A stretch of DNA of 64,000 bases from Gillisella taibaishanensis. GTDB lineage: Bacteria > Pseudomonadota > Alphaproteobacteria > Rhizobiales > Rhizobiaceae. A program made the position numbers and the translations under genes. Positions 57,250 to 64,000 of the stretch are shown here, in pieces. The DNA lies in the NCBI RefSeq assembly GCF_001938985.1, contig NZ_MKIN01000022.1, positions 186,001-250,000 on the forward strand, given 5' to 3'. Position 1 is the first letter of the stretch. Each line of letters opens with the position of its first letter. A model generated the notes under the pieces. That model saw only the letters and a program-made list of their open reading frames with translations. It did no database searches and was not told the DNA's origin.

Positions 57250-58373
57250 GGGCGCTCCCCTCCCCAACCCGCGTCGATGCCGGCGCCCACCGCCCGGCCC
57301 TTGCGCGCCTGCAGCCGTTTTTCAACTTGGCTCGCCCCAAGCGCCAGGAGCGCAACGATGACGCCGCTGATCAGGAAGAAACCCGAGGTACCCAGGAGAG
57401 AATCGATCGTGGCAAAAGACAGATAAAGGATTTCGCCGCCGAAGATGAGATACGCGACGGAACGAACCTGACCATCCTCCCGGCCACGCAGCACAAGCGC
57501 AACGATCGCAACAGCCACCGCACCGATGGCGACAAATGCCAGCGGCAGACCTTTGTCGTAAATCGAATTGAGAATGACCAGCCCTAACCCGCTCAACAAC
57601 AGCGCATGCAGACCGGCAAGCCGCACGACGGCATGGCGCGCCAGACCTGGAAGCACAGTCAGGGCAAACAGCACCAGTCCGCCGACCGCATAGGCGACGG
57701 CGAGGTCGGTGCGCATCACCTCACCGTAGATCCAGGCCAGCCAGCCGAGGAGCAACAAACCCGCAAGGTTCTGCACGCGGACATTTCCCGTGAACCACGA
57801 CAGGAAGGCGATAAGCAGTGCGAGCAGCGGCGGCGTCCAGACCGTCTCAGCCACCCAGGCGAAATTGAATTGGTCGATCGTCGCTCCTGCCAGCCCCAGT
57901 GCAAGCAGCCCGACAAAGCCCGCCATCGCTCCGGAGCGAAAGATCAGCGCCGACAGGGTCGCCATACCGATCCAAACATAGAGAAGGTCAAGCAGATCGC
58001 CGGAGAGGTGATAGAGCTGCCCGACCAGCGACATCGCCGCCCCGAAACTTGCCGCTCCCAAGACCAGCAGCGCCTGCCCGGTAGCTTTCCGGCCATAGGC
58101 AAGGCTGAAGGCCGCACCGCCATGAAAGATCCAGATCAGCAGGATGATGCCTGATACTTTGACCAATCGGGGAATCGCCTGCCAGTTGGCCGCGACGAGC
58201 AGAAGAATCGCTGCGGAAAGAAGCACCGCCGACAGCATCAGCAACACGCCGCCAATGGCAGGTGTCGTCGACCTCGAATCGTGATCCTCCAGCATGGCGT
58301 CGCTCGCTTGCTGGCTGATCAGGCCCATTTCGGCCCAGCGCTCAAGGTCTTTCTTCAATCTGGCTCGGTACAT
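57246..58373 (-). CDS. DUF2157 multi-pass membrane protein
   Basis: 375 aa from the ATG at 58373 (GGAG five bases before). About ten hydrophobic helices (LLMLSAVLLSAAILLLVAANWQ and so on) after a short cytoplasmic N-terminus (YRARLKKDLERWAEMGLISQQ). DUF2157 proteins are uncharacterised. It overlaps the GDYXXLXY gene, so the two are translated together. Confidence 0.87.
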   Translation of the reverse strand: MYRARLKKDLERWAEMGLISQQASDAMLEDHDSRSTTPAIGGVLLMLSAVLLSAAILLLVAANWQAIPRLVKVSGIILLIWIFHGGAAFSLAYGRKATGQALLVLGAASFGAAMSLVGQLYHLSGDLLDLLYVWIGMATLSALIFRSGAMAGFVGLLALGLAGATIDQFNFAWVAETVWTPPLLALLIAFLSWFTGNVRVQNLAGLLLLGWLAWIYGEVMRTDLAVAYAVGGLVLFALTVLPGLARHAVVRLAGLHALLLSGLGLVILNSIYDKGLPLAFVAIGAVAVAIVALVLRGREDGQVRSVAYLIFGGEILYLSFATIDSLLGTSGFFLISGVIVALLALGASQVEKRLQARKGRAVGAGIDAGWGGERP

Positions 58374-58594
58374 CCCAACTCCATCGGTCAAGGCTTACTC
58401 TATATAAGGATTTTTCAGCTAAAGTCGAAAGCGTGCCGATGCTTGCTGGGCTCAGCGGTGGGCAGCAGGAAACTATATGCGCGCTGCGCATACCTCGCAT
58501 GACGATTTCGCACTGCACAAAACCCCTCAAAACGATTAGATATTCTTCAACGGCGAGCGGGAACATGATGTTCTTATACGCCATCGGCGAAGGC

Positions 58595-58726
58595 CGAGAC
58601 AAAGTTTCGATGCAGCATACTCCTCCTCCCAATGCGCATCGAACGGGCTGACAACCCTCCTCCTCCCAGTTGTCGCCCATTTCAAATGACGCCCGCCGGA
58701 TCTCCTCCCCCGGTGGGCGTTATTGA
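58595..58726 (+). ncRNA. Small RNA of the alpha-r14 (NfeR1-like) anti-Shine-Dalgarno family
   Basis: Three consecutive hairpins, each showing a CU-rich anti-Shine-Dalgarno loop. Hairpin 1 (58604-58644): TTCGATG/CATCGAA with loop ACTCCTCCTCCCA. Hairpin 2 (58645-58678): GGGC-GACAA / TTGTC-GCCC with loop CCCTCCTCCTCCCAG. Hairpin 3 (58688-58721) is the terminator, ACGCCCGCCGG/CCGGTGGGCGT with loop ATCTCCTCCC. No ORF fits. This architecture is that of alpha-r14 sRNAs such as NfeR1 of Sinorhizobium meliloti, which act on mRNAs through these motifs. The 5' end is estimated. Confidence 0.72.
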
Positions 58727-58981
58727 TTCTTGGTCACCGCTTCCAACTTGATCTCCTGACGCGAGACGCGCAGATCACGCTTTTGCAGCGCAAAAGCTGA
58801 AATGGCGGGCAAGTTGCACGCAAAATAGCCAAAACTTAACAAATCGTTCACGGGCTATGCGCTGGAAGCATGGGTGGTTCGCCGGATTGGCGCTTCATAA
58901 CTTATGCCGCAGCGCATATATTCATTTCAACACATGAGGGCTGGCCAACTTGCCAGCAAAACGCTGAAGAGAGGCACGACC

Positions 58982-59131
58982 ATGAACCTTACCCGCTCCC
59001 TGACCAACTGGCGCAAGTATCGTCAGACCGTATCTGAACTCGGCCGCATGTCGGACCGCGAACTGCATGACCTCGGCATCGGCCGCGAGGAAATCCGTCG
59101 CGTTGCCCGTCACGCCGTCAAGGTCGGCTGA
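58982..59131 (+). CDS. DUF1127 small protein
   Basis: 49 aa from the ATG at 58982 (AGAGAGG upstream). Basic and helical, with the DUF1127 pattern SELGRMSDRELHDLGIGREEI near its middle and end. Members in Agrobacterium are small Arg-rich proteins implicated in RNA turnover and phosphate or stress responses. A clear terminator follows. A second DUF1127 gene lies about 360 bases downstream. Confidence 0.9.
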   Translation: MNLTRSLTNWRKYRQTVSELGRMSDRELHDLGIGREEIRRVARHAVKVG

Positions 59132-59166
59132 TACGACACCAAGAATTAGAAGCCTCGTGCTTCCGC

Positions 59167-59195
59167 AAAAGCCTCCTTCGGGAGGCTTTTTTCGT
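59167..59195 (+). terminator. Rho-independent terminator of the first DUF1127 gene
   Basis: AAAAGCCTCC-TTC-GGGAGGCTTTTTT hairpin and T run, 35 bases after the stop. Confidence 0.85.
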
Positions 59196-59487
59196 TTTTG
59201 CGGTGTGATCATCGGACGGCTGAGTCCCACAGCTATTGCGGTGCGGCAGAAGATAATGGCGATGCCGACTGCGTATCTTGCAAAGCGGCGCAACGGCATT
59301 TCCTGTTGCATTAACGCCGTGCCCAAACCCTAGCCGAAGCACAATAAATAGCCATGAATCTGCACAAACGCATAGCAGTCGCTCATTTATTGCACTGCCG
59401 TTGTGACGCGTCCCGGTGTATAAGCAATGCAACAGCTGAGGCGAAGATAACCGCCCGATCAGCCAAAGAATTCACCGAGGAAACATC
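59196..59487. other. Intergenic region between the two DUF1127 genes
   Basis: Almost 300 bases. It must hold the promoter of the second DUF1127 gene. Nothing else recognisable; short frames here have no ribosome binding site. Confidence 0.4.
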
Positions 59488-59631
59488 ATGAACCCGATCC
59501 GCATCGCAAAAAACTGGATTAGCTATCGTCGTACCCTGTCCGAGCTGGGCAGCCTGTCGAACCAGACCCTGTCTGACATCGGCATTACCCGCTACGACAT
59601 TCGCAACATTGCGACCCGCTCGTTCCGTTAA
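59488..59631 (+). CDS. Second DUF1127 small protein
   Basis: 47 aa, encoded by an ORF of only 144 bases. GAGGAAA lies before the ATG. The sequence MNPIRIAKNWISYRRTLSEL has the DUF1127 shape, with LSDIGITRYDIRNIA at the end and a terminal Arg-rich stretch. It is parallel to the first copy. A terminator follows about 30 bases later. Confidence 0.9.
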   Translation: MNPIRIAKNWISYRRTLSELGSLSNQTLSDIGITRYDIRNIATRSFR

Positions 59632-59657
59632 TCTGCTCTTCGCAGATTGTATGTCTG

Positions 59658-59682
59658 AACGGCGCCACAGGGCGCCGTTTTT
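59658..59682 (+). terminator. Rho-independent terminator of the second DUF1127 gene
   Basis: AACGGCGCC-ACAG-GGCGCCGTT with a T run, located 27 bases after the stop. Confidence 0.85.
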
Positions 59683-59785
59683 GATTCTGGGACTGCCGTG
59701 CCCCCCAGTTTCCTGGCGCCAAGTTTGCGCCGCAGACCAAGCTTGAAGATTGGAAGCGCGTCCAAGCCGTGATATGGGAGCCGCC

Positions 59786-61252
59786 ATGACAGATAAAAGC
59801 GCTCATCTCCCTATTCACGTCATCGGCGGCGGCCTTGCCGGTTCGGAAGCCGCCTGGCAGATCGCCACATCAGGCGTGCCGGTTATCCTCCATGAAATGC
59901 GAGGCCTGCGCGGCACGGATGCCCACAAGACCGACAGCCTGGCCGAACTGGTTTGCTCAAACTCCTTCCGCTCCGACGATGCCACTGCCAATGCTGTCGG
60001 CGTGATCCATGCGGAGATGCGTCTGGCCGGCTCGCTGATCATGGCCTGCGCAGATCGCCATCAGGTGCCCGCCGGCGGCGCTTTGGCCGTCGACCGCGAT
60101 GGCTTTGCCGAAGCTGTGACGCAATCGCTTGAGGCGCATCCCCTTGTGACTATCGTGCGCGAGGAAGTCACCGGCCTGCCTCCGCGCGACTGGGATCTCA
60201 GCATCATCGCCAGCGGCCCGCTGACATCGCCGGCTTTGGCCGAGGCGATCCGCGCCGAAACGGGTGAGGACGCACTTGCCTTTTTCGATGCGATTGCGCC
60301 GATCGTCCACCGCGACAGCATCAACATGGACATCTGCTGGTATCAGTCGCGCTACGACAAGGTCGGCCCCGGCGGGACGGGCAAGGATTATATCAACTGC
60401 CCGCTGGATGAAGCCCAATACCACGCATTCCTCGATGCATTGATTGCCGGCGATGCCGTCGGCTTCAAGGAATGGGAAGGCACGCCCTATTTCGACGGCT
60501 GCCTGCCCATCGAAGTAATGGCAGAGCGCGGTCGTGAAACCCTGCGCCACGGGCCGATGAAGCCCATGGGCCTCACCAATGCCCATAACCCTACGGTCAA
60601 GGCCTACGCGGTCGTGCAGCTACGCCAGGACAATGCGCTCGGCACGCTTTACAACATGGTCGGCTTCCAGACGAAGCTGCGCTACGGCGCCCAGGCCGAA
60701 ATCTTCCGGATGATTCCGGGGCTTGAGAATGCCGAGTTCGCCCGTCTCGGCGGCTTGCACCGCAATACCTATATCCATTCGCCTGTGCTGCTCGATCCTT
60801 CGCTGGCGCTGAAGAGTCGGCCGGGCCTGCGCTTTGCCGGCCAGATCACCGGCTGTGAAGGCTATGTCGAAAGCGCCTCGATCGGACTACTCGCCGGCAG
60901 GTTTGCCGCCGCCGAGCGCAAGGGCGAGACCATCAGCCTGCCGCCGGCAACGACGGCGCTCGGCGCTCTTCTCAACCATATTACAGGCGGGCACATCGTC
61001 TCCGAAGACGAACCCGGCAAGAAGTCCTTCCAGCCGATGAATATCAATTTCGGCCTATTCCCGGACCTGGAGCCGGGCTCGATCGTAAGGCCCGAGGGCG
61101 TCAAGCGCTTCCGTGGCAAGGATAAGACGATAATGAAGCGGCAACTGATCGCCGCCCGCGCGCTGGTCCATTGCCGTCAGTGGCTTGGCCTGCCGCCTGC
61201 GCAAGAGTTGGTGCAGCCTTTGCCTGAGGCCTTGGAAGAGGCAGCGCAATAA
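59786..61252 (+). CDS. trmFO: tRNA (uracil-5-)-methyltransferase TrmFO, folate- and FAD-dependent
   Basis: 488 aa from the ATG at 59786 (GGGAG upstream). It methylates U54 of tRNA using methylene-tetrahydrofolate and FADH2. The FAD motif [17 protein letters not shown] is at residues 10-26; family segments [18 protein letters not shown] and [18 protein letters not shown] are present. Size and order fit the family. Monocistronic. Confidence 0.95.
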   Translation: MTDKSAHLPIHVIGGGLAGSEAAWQIATSGVPVILHEMRGLRGTDAHKTDSLAELVCSNSFRSDDATANAVGVIHAEMRLAGSLIMACADRHQVPAGGALAVDRDGFAEAVTQSLEAHPLVTIVREEVTGLPPRDWDLSIIASGPLTSPALAEAIRAETGEDALAFFDAIAPIVHRDSINMDICWYQSRYDKVGPGGTGKDYINCPLDEAQYHAFLDALIAGDAVGFKEWEGTPYFDGCLPIEVMAERGRETLRHGPMKPMGLTNAHNPTVKAYAVVQLRQDNALGTLYNMVGFQTKLRYGAQAEIFRMIPGLENAEFARLGGLHRNTYIHSPVLLDPSLALKSRPGLRFAGQITGCEGYVESASIGLLAGRFAAAERKGETISLPPATTALGALLNHITGGHIVSEDEPGKKSFQPMNINFGLFPDLEPGSIVRPEGVKRFRGKDKTIMKRQLIAARALVHCRQWLGLPPAQELVQPLPEALEEAAQ

Positions 61253-61314
61253 CGCTGCCGGTAGCGTCTAAAGACTGTCAGGTTCACGTTGGACCAGACA
61301 GTCTCTAGATTCTT

Positions 61315-61372
61315 TTGTTTTCGTTTGTCTTTTCGGGAAAACCCGGCTCCACTTTTCCCTGACAACCTCTAG
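61315..61372. repeat. Rhizobial palindromic repeat (degenerate copy)
   Basis: Contains GGGAAAACCCGGCTCCACTT and CTGACAACCTCTAGAG, a variant of the units near 14.1 kb, with CGTTTGTC upstream. It lies directly after trmFO. Confidence 0.6.
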
Positions 61373-61377
61373 AGCCA

Positions 61378-61416
61378 AAACCATGTCATCCCGTCAAAGA
61401 CGCGATGACATGGTTT
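61378..61416. repeat. Perfect 13-bp inverted repeat with nested hairpin
   Basis: AAACCATGTCATC and GATGACATGGTTT enclose CCGTCAAAGACGC, which itself holds CGTC/GACG. On the minus strand it may terminate the gene at 61446, since it lies just after that stop and before a TTTT. Confidence 0.75.
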
Positions 61417-61445
61417 GACACTGATCCAGCAAAACACTTGCGCTA

Positions 61446-62018
61446 TCAGGAAGACGCCTTGTCCATGCGGCTATCAACCACCTCGATATCGTCAGGCGCG
61501 ATGTAATTACCCAACAGCCAAAGCGACACCTCGGCCGCTTCGGCAGGCTTGGCGAACAAATAATCGCCATTGTGCTGGGGCGCGCCCAGAAAATTCACAT
61601 GAAATCCATGACCACTATCGAGCGGGCTGACCTGGACCTGGCCAGGCTCAATGATGTGGCATGCATAGTGATTGCGCATGCTGCGCATAAAACCGGCGCG
61701 GTTGTCATGCAGGCGCACGAAGACCGATTTGCCATCGGCCGTGGCATGCAGGCTGCGGATAGCCTCATTTGGAAAGGCGCGGCTGAACTCCACGATCGCC
61801 AGCCCGACATCGCTCAGTGTCTCCTCGTCATTGCGCTCTGCCATGCGCGAAACATACCAGGCAAAGGCAATAATTCCCGAGAAGATGAAAATACCGATTC
61901 CAACGCCCACTGCGACCTCCGGCTTCTGCATCGCCAGCCGCATCGGACGATACCGCCGCCTGCTGCCATGCTTCTTATGTGCCGCATAATCCCTTGAACC
62001 GATTCCATCGGAGATCAT
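61446..62018 (-). CDS. Hypothetical single-pass membrane protein
   Basis: 190 aa if started at 62018; other ATGs in frame at 61943 and 61931 would give about 165 residues and start closer to the single membrane helix VAVGVGIGIFIFSGIIAFAWYV. The C-terminal part is a soluble domain (FVRLHDNRAGFMRS, GFHVNFLGAPQHNGDYLFA) that I do not recognise. The start remains uncertain. Confidence 0.6.
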   Translation of the reverse strand: MISDGIGSRDYAAHKKHGSRRRYRPMRLAMQKPEVAVGVGIGIFIFSGIIAFAWYVSRMAERNDEETLSDVGLAIVEFSRAFPNEAIRSLHATADGKSVFVRLHDNRAGFMRSMRNHYACHIIEPGQVQVSPLDSGHGFHVNFLGAPQHNGDYLFAKPAEAAEVSLWLLGNYIAPDDIEVVDSRMDKASS

Positions 62019-62162
62019 GCCTTGCCAGCGATCTAGCCGACGAGCCTTGCGTGAGTTTGGAGCGGGCGCGGCTAGCTCATTTTCTAACCGGTCCGACCAA
62101 AAAGACGACCCGGGTATTTCATAGGGAGAGCGATGGGAGCGCCAGCTTTTCGAGAGCCTACG

Positions 62163-63026
62163 CTAGAAGCGGCCTGTGAGACTGGCGCGCAGCAGCGTCA
62201 ACTGGCGGCGCCATTGCGGACGGCGCAGAGGGCCATCGAGAACGTCGGCGCCGCGCTTGCGAGCATCGCGCAGCACAGGCTCTGCAAGCGCCACCGGCAG
62301 GTAAGCAGCGTTCAGCGAGGCCGGAACCTTGCCGGCCGCACGGGCCTTGGCCAAGTGATCGAGACCGAGCCCGGAAAAGGCCTCGATAGCGCCATCGATT
62401 CGCAGTCTGTCCCCACCCGCCAGGAAACTGTCGCGGTCGAGACCGGTGGCTGCGAGAACCTCGTCGGGAATATAAAGCTGCCCGCGCGCCCGATGCTGCG
62501 GCATCAGCGCCAGAAGCCCCGCAATGCACTGTGCAACGCCGGCATGACCCGCGGTCTCAGCCATCGTCGCTGCCGCATCCGCATCGAGCACAAGGCTTGC
62601 GAGCTGGATCAGTGCTGAAGCCGTTTCGCCGGCATAGCCTTCCAGCGCCGAACGCGGACCGATCGGATCGTCATAGAGATCGGCAATGCGGGCGTCGATC
62701 ATGTCGAGCAATGGCTGCACCGGCAGGCGATAAGTCTCGACTGCCGAGGTCAGTCCAGCCGCCAGCGGATTGGCAGAGGTTTCGCCATGCCCCTTGCCGG
62801 ACAGCAGGTCGCGCCAATATTGCAGCCGTATTTCGCCAGGCAGCGGCTCGCGCACGAGATCGCGTATTCGGGCGAGCTCGGCGTTGAAAGCATAAAGCGC
62901 GGCCAGAGCCGGCTGCTTGTCGGACGGAGACAGAAGACAGGCGAGATAGCGGTCCCGATCGGTCTCCCTGAGGGTCGAAAGGCAGATGTCGCTGCCGGGT
63001 ACCGAAGATGCGGACAGTTCCGTCAT
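62163..63026 (-). CDS. Phytoene/squalene synthase-fold protein, NDUFAF6-like
   Basis: 287 aa. It has the isoprenoid-synthase-type alpha-helical fold, but both Asp-rich catalytic motifs are absent: the first region reads YAFNAELARIRDLV and the second CIAGLLALMPQHRARGQLYIP. This argues against true squalene or phytoene synthesis and fits the non-catalytic NDUFAF6 (C8orf38) family that helps assemble respiratory complex I in mitochondria. It is next to a DUF498 gene (NDUFAF3-like) and SecDF; this neighbourhood is recurrent in alphaproteobacteria. Confidence 0.82.
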   Translation of the reverse strand: MTELSASSVPGSDICLSTLRETDRDRYLACLLSPSDKQPALAALYAFNAELARIRDLVREPLPGEIRLQYWRDLLSGKGHGETSANPLAAGLTSAVETYRLPVQPLLDMIDARIADLYDDPIGPRSALEGYAGETASALIQLASLVLDADAAATMAETAGHAGVAQCIAGLLALMPQHRARGQLYIPDEVLAATGLDRDSFLAGGDRLRIDGAIEAFSGLGLDHLAKARAAGKVPASLNAAYLPVALAEPVLRDARKRGADVLDGPLRRPQWRRQLTLLRASLTGRF

Positions 63027-63029
63027 GGC

Positions 63030-63416
63030 TTAGACGGCGATCAAGGCGGCGGCAACCGGCCGGTCTTCGGCCAGCATGACGTTATAGGTTCGCACCGCCG
63101 CTCCGGTGCTCATCGGGTCGGAGCCGATGCCGGCCGCCAATAGCGCCGCCTTCACGTCGGCGGGAATGCGCTTCAGGTCCACCCCCGTACCGACCAGCAA
63201 AAATTCCACCTTGTCGGCCTCGTCTAGCAGGCGCTGCAGCGAGGCGATGGTCAGGGTGTCGCCCTCCCGCATGTCCCAGCCGTAAATGCCCGAGGGAAGC
63301 AGCAGAAGGGAGCCGCGATGCGACATATCCGCAAACCGGAACCCACCATTGCCATAGGCATCGATGGGCGAACGGCCAGGAAAATGCGCCTCGCGGATGA
63401 TGATTCCCTTTGCCAA
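63030..63416 (-). CDS. Mth938/DUF498-family protein, NDUFAF3-like
   Basis: 128 aa. The small DUF498 fold appears with IDAYGNGGFRFADMSHRGSLL and VEFLLVGTGVDLKRIPADV. The human homologue NDUFAF3 assembles complex I together with other factors. It ends three bases before the NDUFAF6-like start and begins three bases after the secDF stop, giving a tight three-gene unit. Confidence 0.85.
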   Translation of the reverse strand: MAKGIIIREAHFPGRSPIDAYGNGGFRFADMSHRGSLLLLPSGIYGWDMREGDTLTIASLQRLLDEADKVEFLLVGTGVDLKRIPADVKAALLAAGIGSDPMSTGAAVRTYNVMLAEDRPVAAALIAV

Positions 63417-63419
63417 ACC

Positions 63420-64000
63420 TCAAGCTCCTGCTTTGCCCGCCGATCCGGGCTTACCAGCCTTAGCCGGCTTCTCCGACGTGTCGTCACCCTGATTCTGACC
63501 TTCCGGCCGCAGGCGGAAGGCGATGAGAACAGGCGCTGCCATATAAATAGAGGAGAAGGTGCCGACGAGAACCCCGAACAGCATTGCGAACGTAAACGAA
63601 CGAATGACTTCGCCACCGAACAGGAACAGGGCAAGCAGCGCCAGCAGTGTCGTCACCGAGGTCAGGATGGTGCGCGACAGGGTCTGGTTGATCGAGGTAT
63701 CGATCAGCACGTCGAGCGGCATTTTCTTATAGCGCCGCAGGTTTTCACGCATTCGGTCATAGACCACGACCGTATCGTTCAGCGAATAGCCGACGATGGT
63801 CAGGATTGCCGCGATACTGCTGAGATCGAACTCCACCCCGGTCACCACGTAAAGACCGAGCGTCAGGATGACGTCATGCAGCGTCGCGATGATCGCACCG
63901 GCAGCAAACTGCCACTCGAACCGGATCCAGATATAGACCAGGATCGCCATCAGCGAGATCAGCACGCCTATGGTGGCCGACTTGGTCAGCTCGCCCGAGA
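63420..64000 (-). CDS. secDF: Protein translocase SecDF, C-terminal (SecF) part, cut by window edge
   Basis: The frame runs in without a start from the right edge and ends at 63420, giving about 192 residues. It shows the SecF membrane motif SIAAILTIVGYSLNDTVVVYDRMREN and helices FTFAMLFGVLVGTFSSIYMAAPVLIA. SecDF draws proteins across or into the membrane using the proton gradient. The charged tail (EKPAKAGKPGSAGKAGA) ends the protein. Whether SecD is fused lies outside the window. Confidence 0.9.
   Translation of the reverse strand, partial: SGELTKSATIGVLISLMAILVYIWIRFEWQFAAGAIIATLHDVILTLGLYVVTGVEFDLSSIAAILTIVGYSLNDTVVVYDRMRENLRRYKKMPLDVLIDTSINQTLSRTILTSVTTLLALLALFLFGGEVIRSFTFAMLFGVLVGTFSSIYMAAPVLIAFRLRPEGQNQGDDTSEKPAKAGKPGSAGKAGA

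Noticed and set aside
58433..58651. 72-codon plus-strand frame overlapping the sRNA
   Set aside because: No ribosome binding site, ends inside the hairpin array, and the stems explain the sequence better.

Overview
The window reads as chromosomal DNA of a Rhizobiaceae-type alphaproteobacterium (Agrobacterium / Allorhizobium / Rhizobium relatives). The case rests on rhizobial gene content (DUF1489, DUF992, DUF1127 and ATP12-family genes, and a SecDF neighbour pair), on rhizobial-type intergenic palindromes, and on an anti-Shine-Dalgarno small RNA of the alpha-r14 kind. Species cannot be fixed from the sequence alone. No phage, insertion sequence, CRISPR array or rRNA was seen. One tRNA (Leu, UAG) is present.

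Layout. 0-1.4 kb: an AAA+ ATPase cut by the left edge. 2-9.7 kb: cheW, DUF1489, L-serine dehydratase, several membrane proteins, a LiuR-like MerR regulator and MgtE. 9.8-34.6 kb: a large cobalamin (B12) region in four units: cobA-cobB-cobC-cobD (minus), cbiD-cobK (plus), cbiX-[DUF429-like/CobH]-cobL-cobI-[CbiG/CobJ]-cobM (minus), and a riboswitch-headed unit, small membrane protein-cobP-cobW-cobN-cobO-EamA (minus). Between these units lie cheD, a nucleoside hydrolase, a TSUP permease and an FkbM methyltransferase. 35-39.7 kb: a lipoprotein, the rluA-HAD-atp12 operon, two small hydrophilic proteins and a copper chaperone. 40-44.7 kb: a glycine riboswitch and gcvT-gcvH-gcvP. 45-52.9 kb: LysR regulator, oxalate-decarboxylase-like bicupin, ureohydrolase plus aminotransferase, SthA transhydrogenase, DUF992, BON and CsbD proteins. 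53-64 kb: PAS-LuxR regulator, trigger factor, tRNA-Leu, GDYXXLXY/DUF2157 pair, alpha-r14-like sRNA, two DUF1127 proteins, TrmFO, and a block of SecDF with homologues of two mitochondrial complex I assembly factors.

How it works together. The B12 genes cover tetrapyrrole methylation (CobA, CobI, CobJ, CobM, CobL, CbiD), ring reduction and rearrangement (CobK, CobH), amidation (CobB), cobalt handling (CbiX, CobN, CobW) and lower-ligand assembly (CobO, CobC, CobD, CobP). The set mixes markers of the early-cobalt route (CbiX, CbiD, CbiG) with the late-insertion chelatase CobN; no CobG or CobF was seen. A canonical cobalamin riboswitch controls the cobP-W-N-O unit, and a tandem glycine riboswitch behind a readable promoter controls the glycine cleavage genes.

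The most interesting signals beyond standard annotation are: the three-hairpin anti-SD sRNA at about 58.6 kb; a 29-bp hairpin-forming repeat array in the trigger-factor leader; a possible GTG leader ORF between the B12 riboswitch and its operon; the DUF429-like/CobH fusion in a mixed B12 pathway; a candidate structured RNA near 5.0 kb; and a bicupin that has lost one second-site metal ligand.
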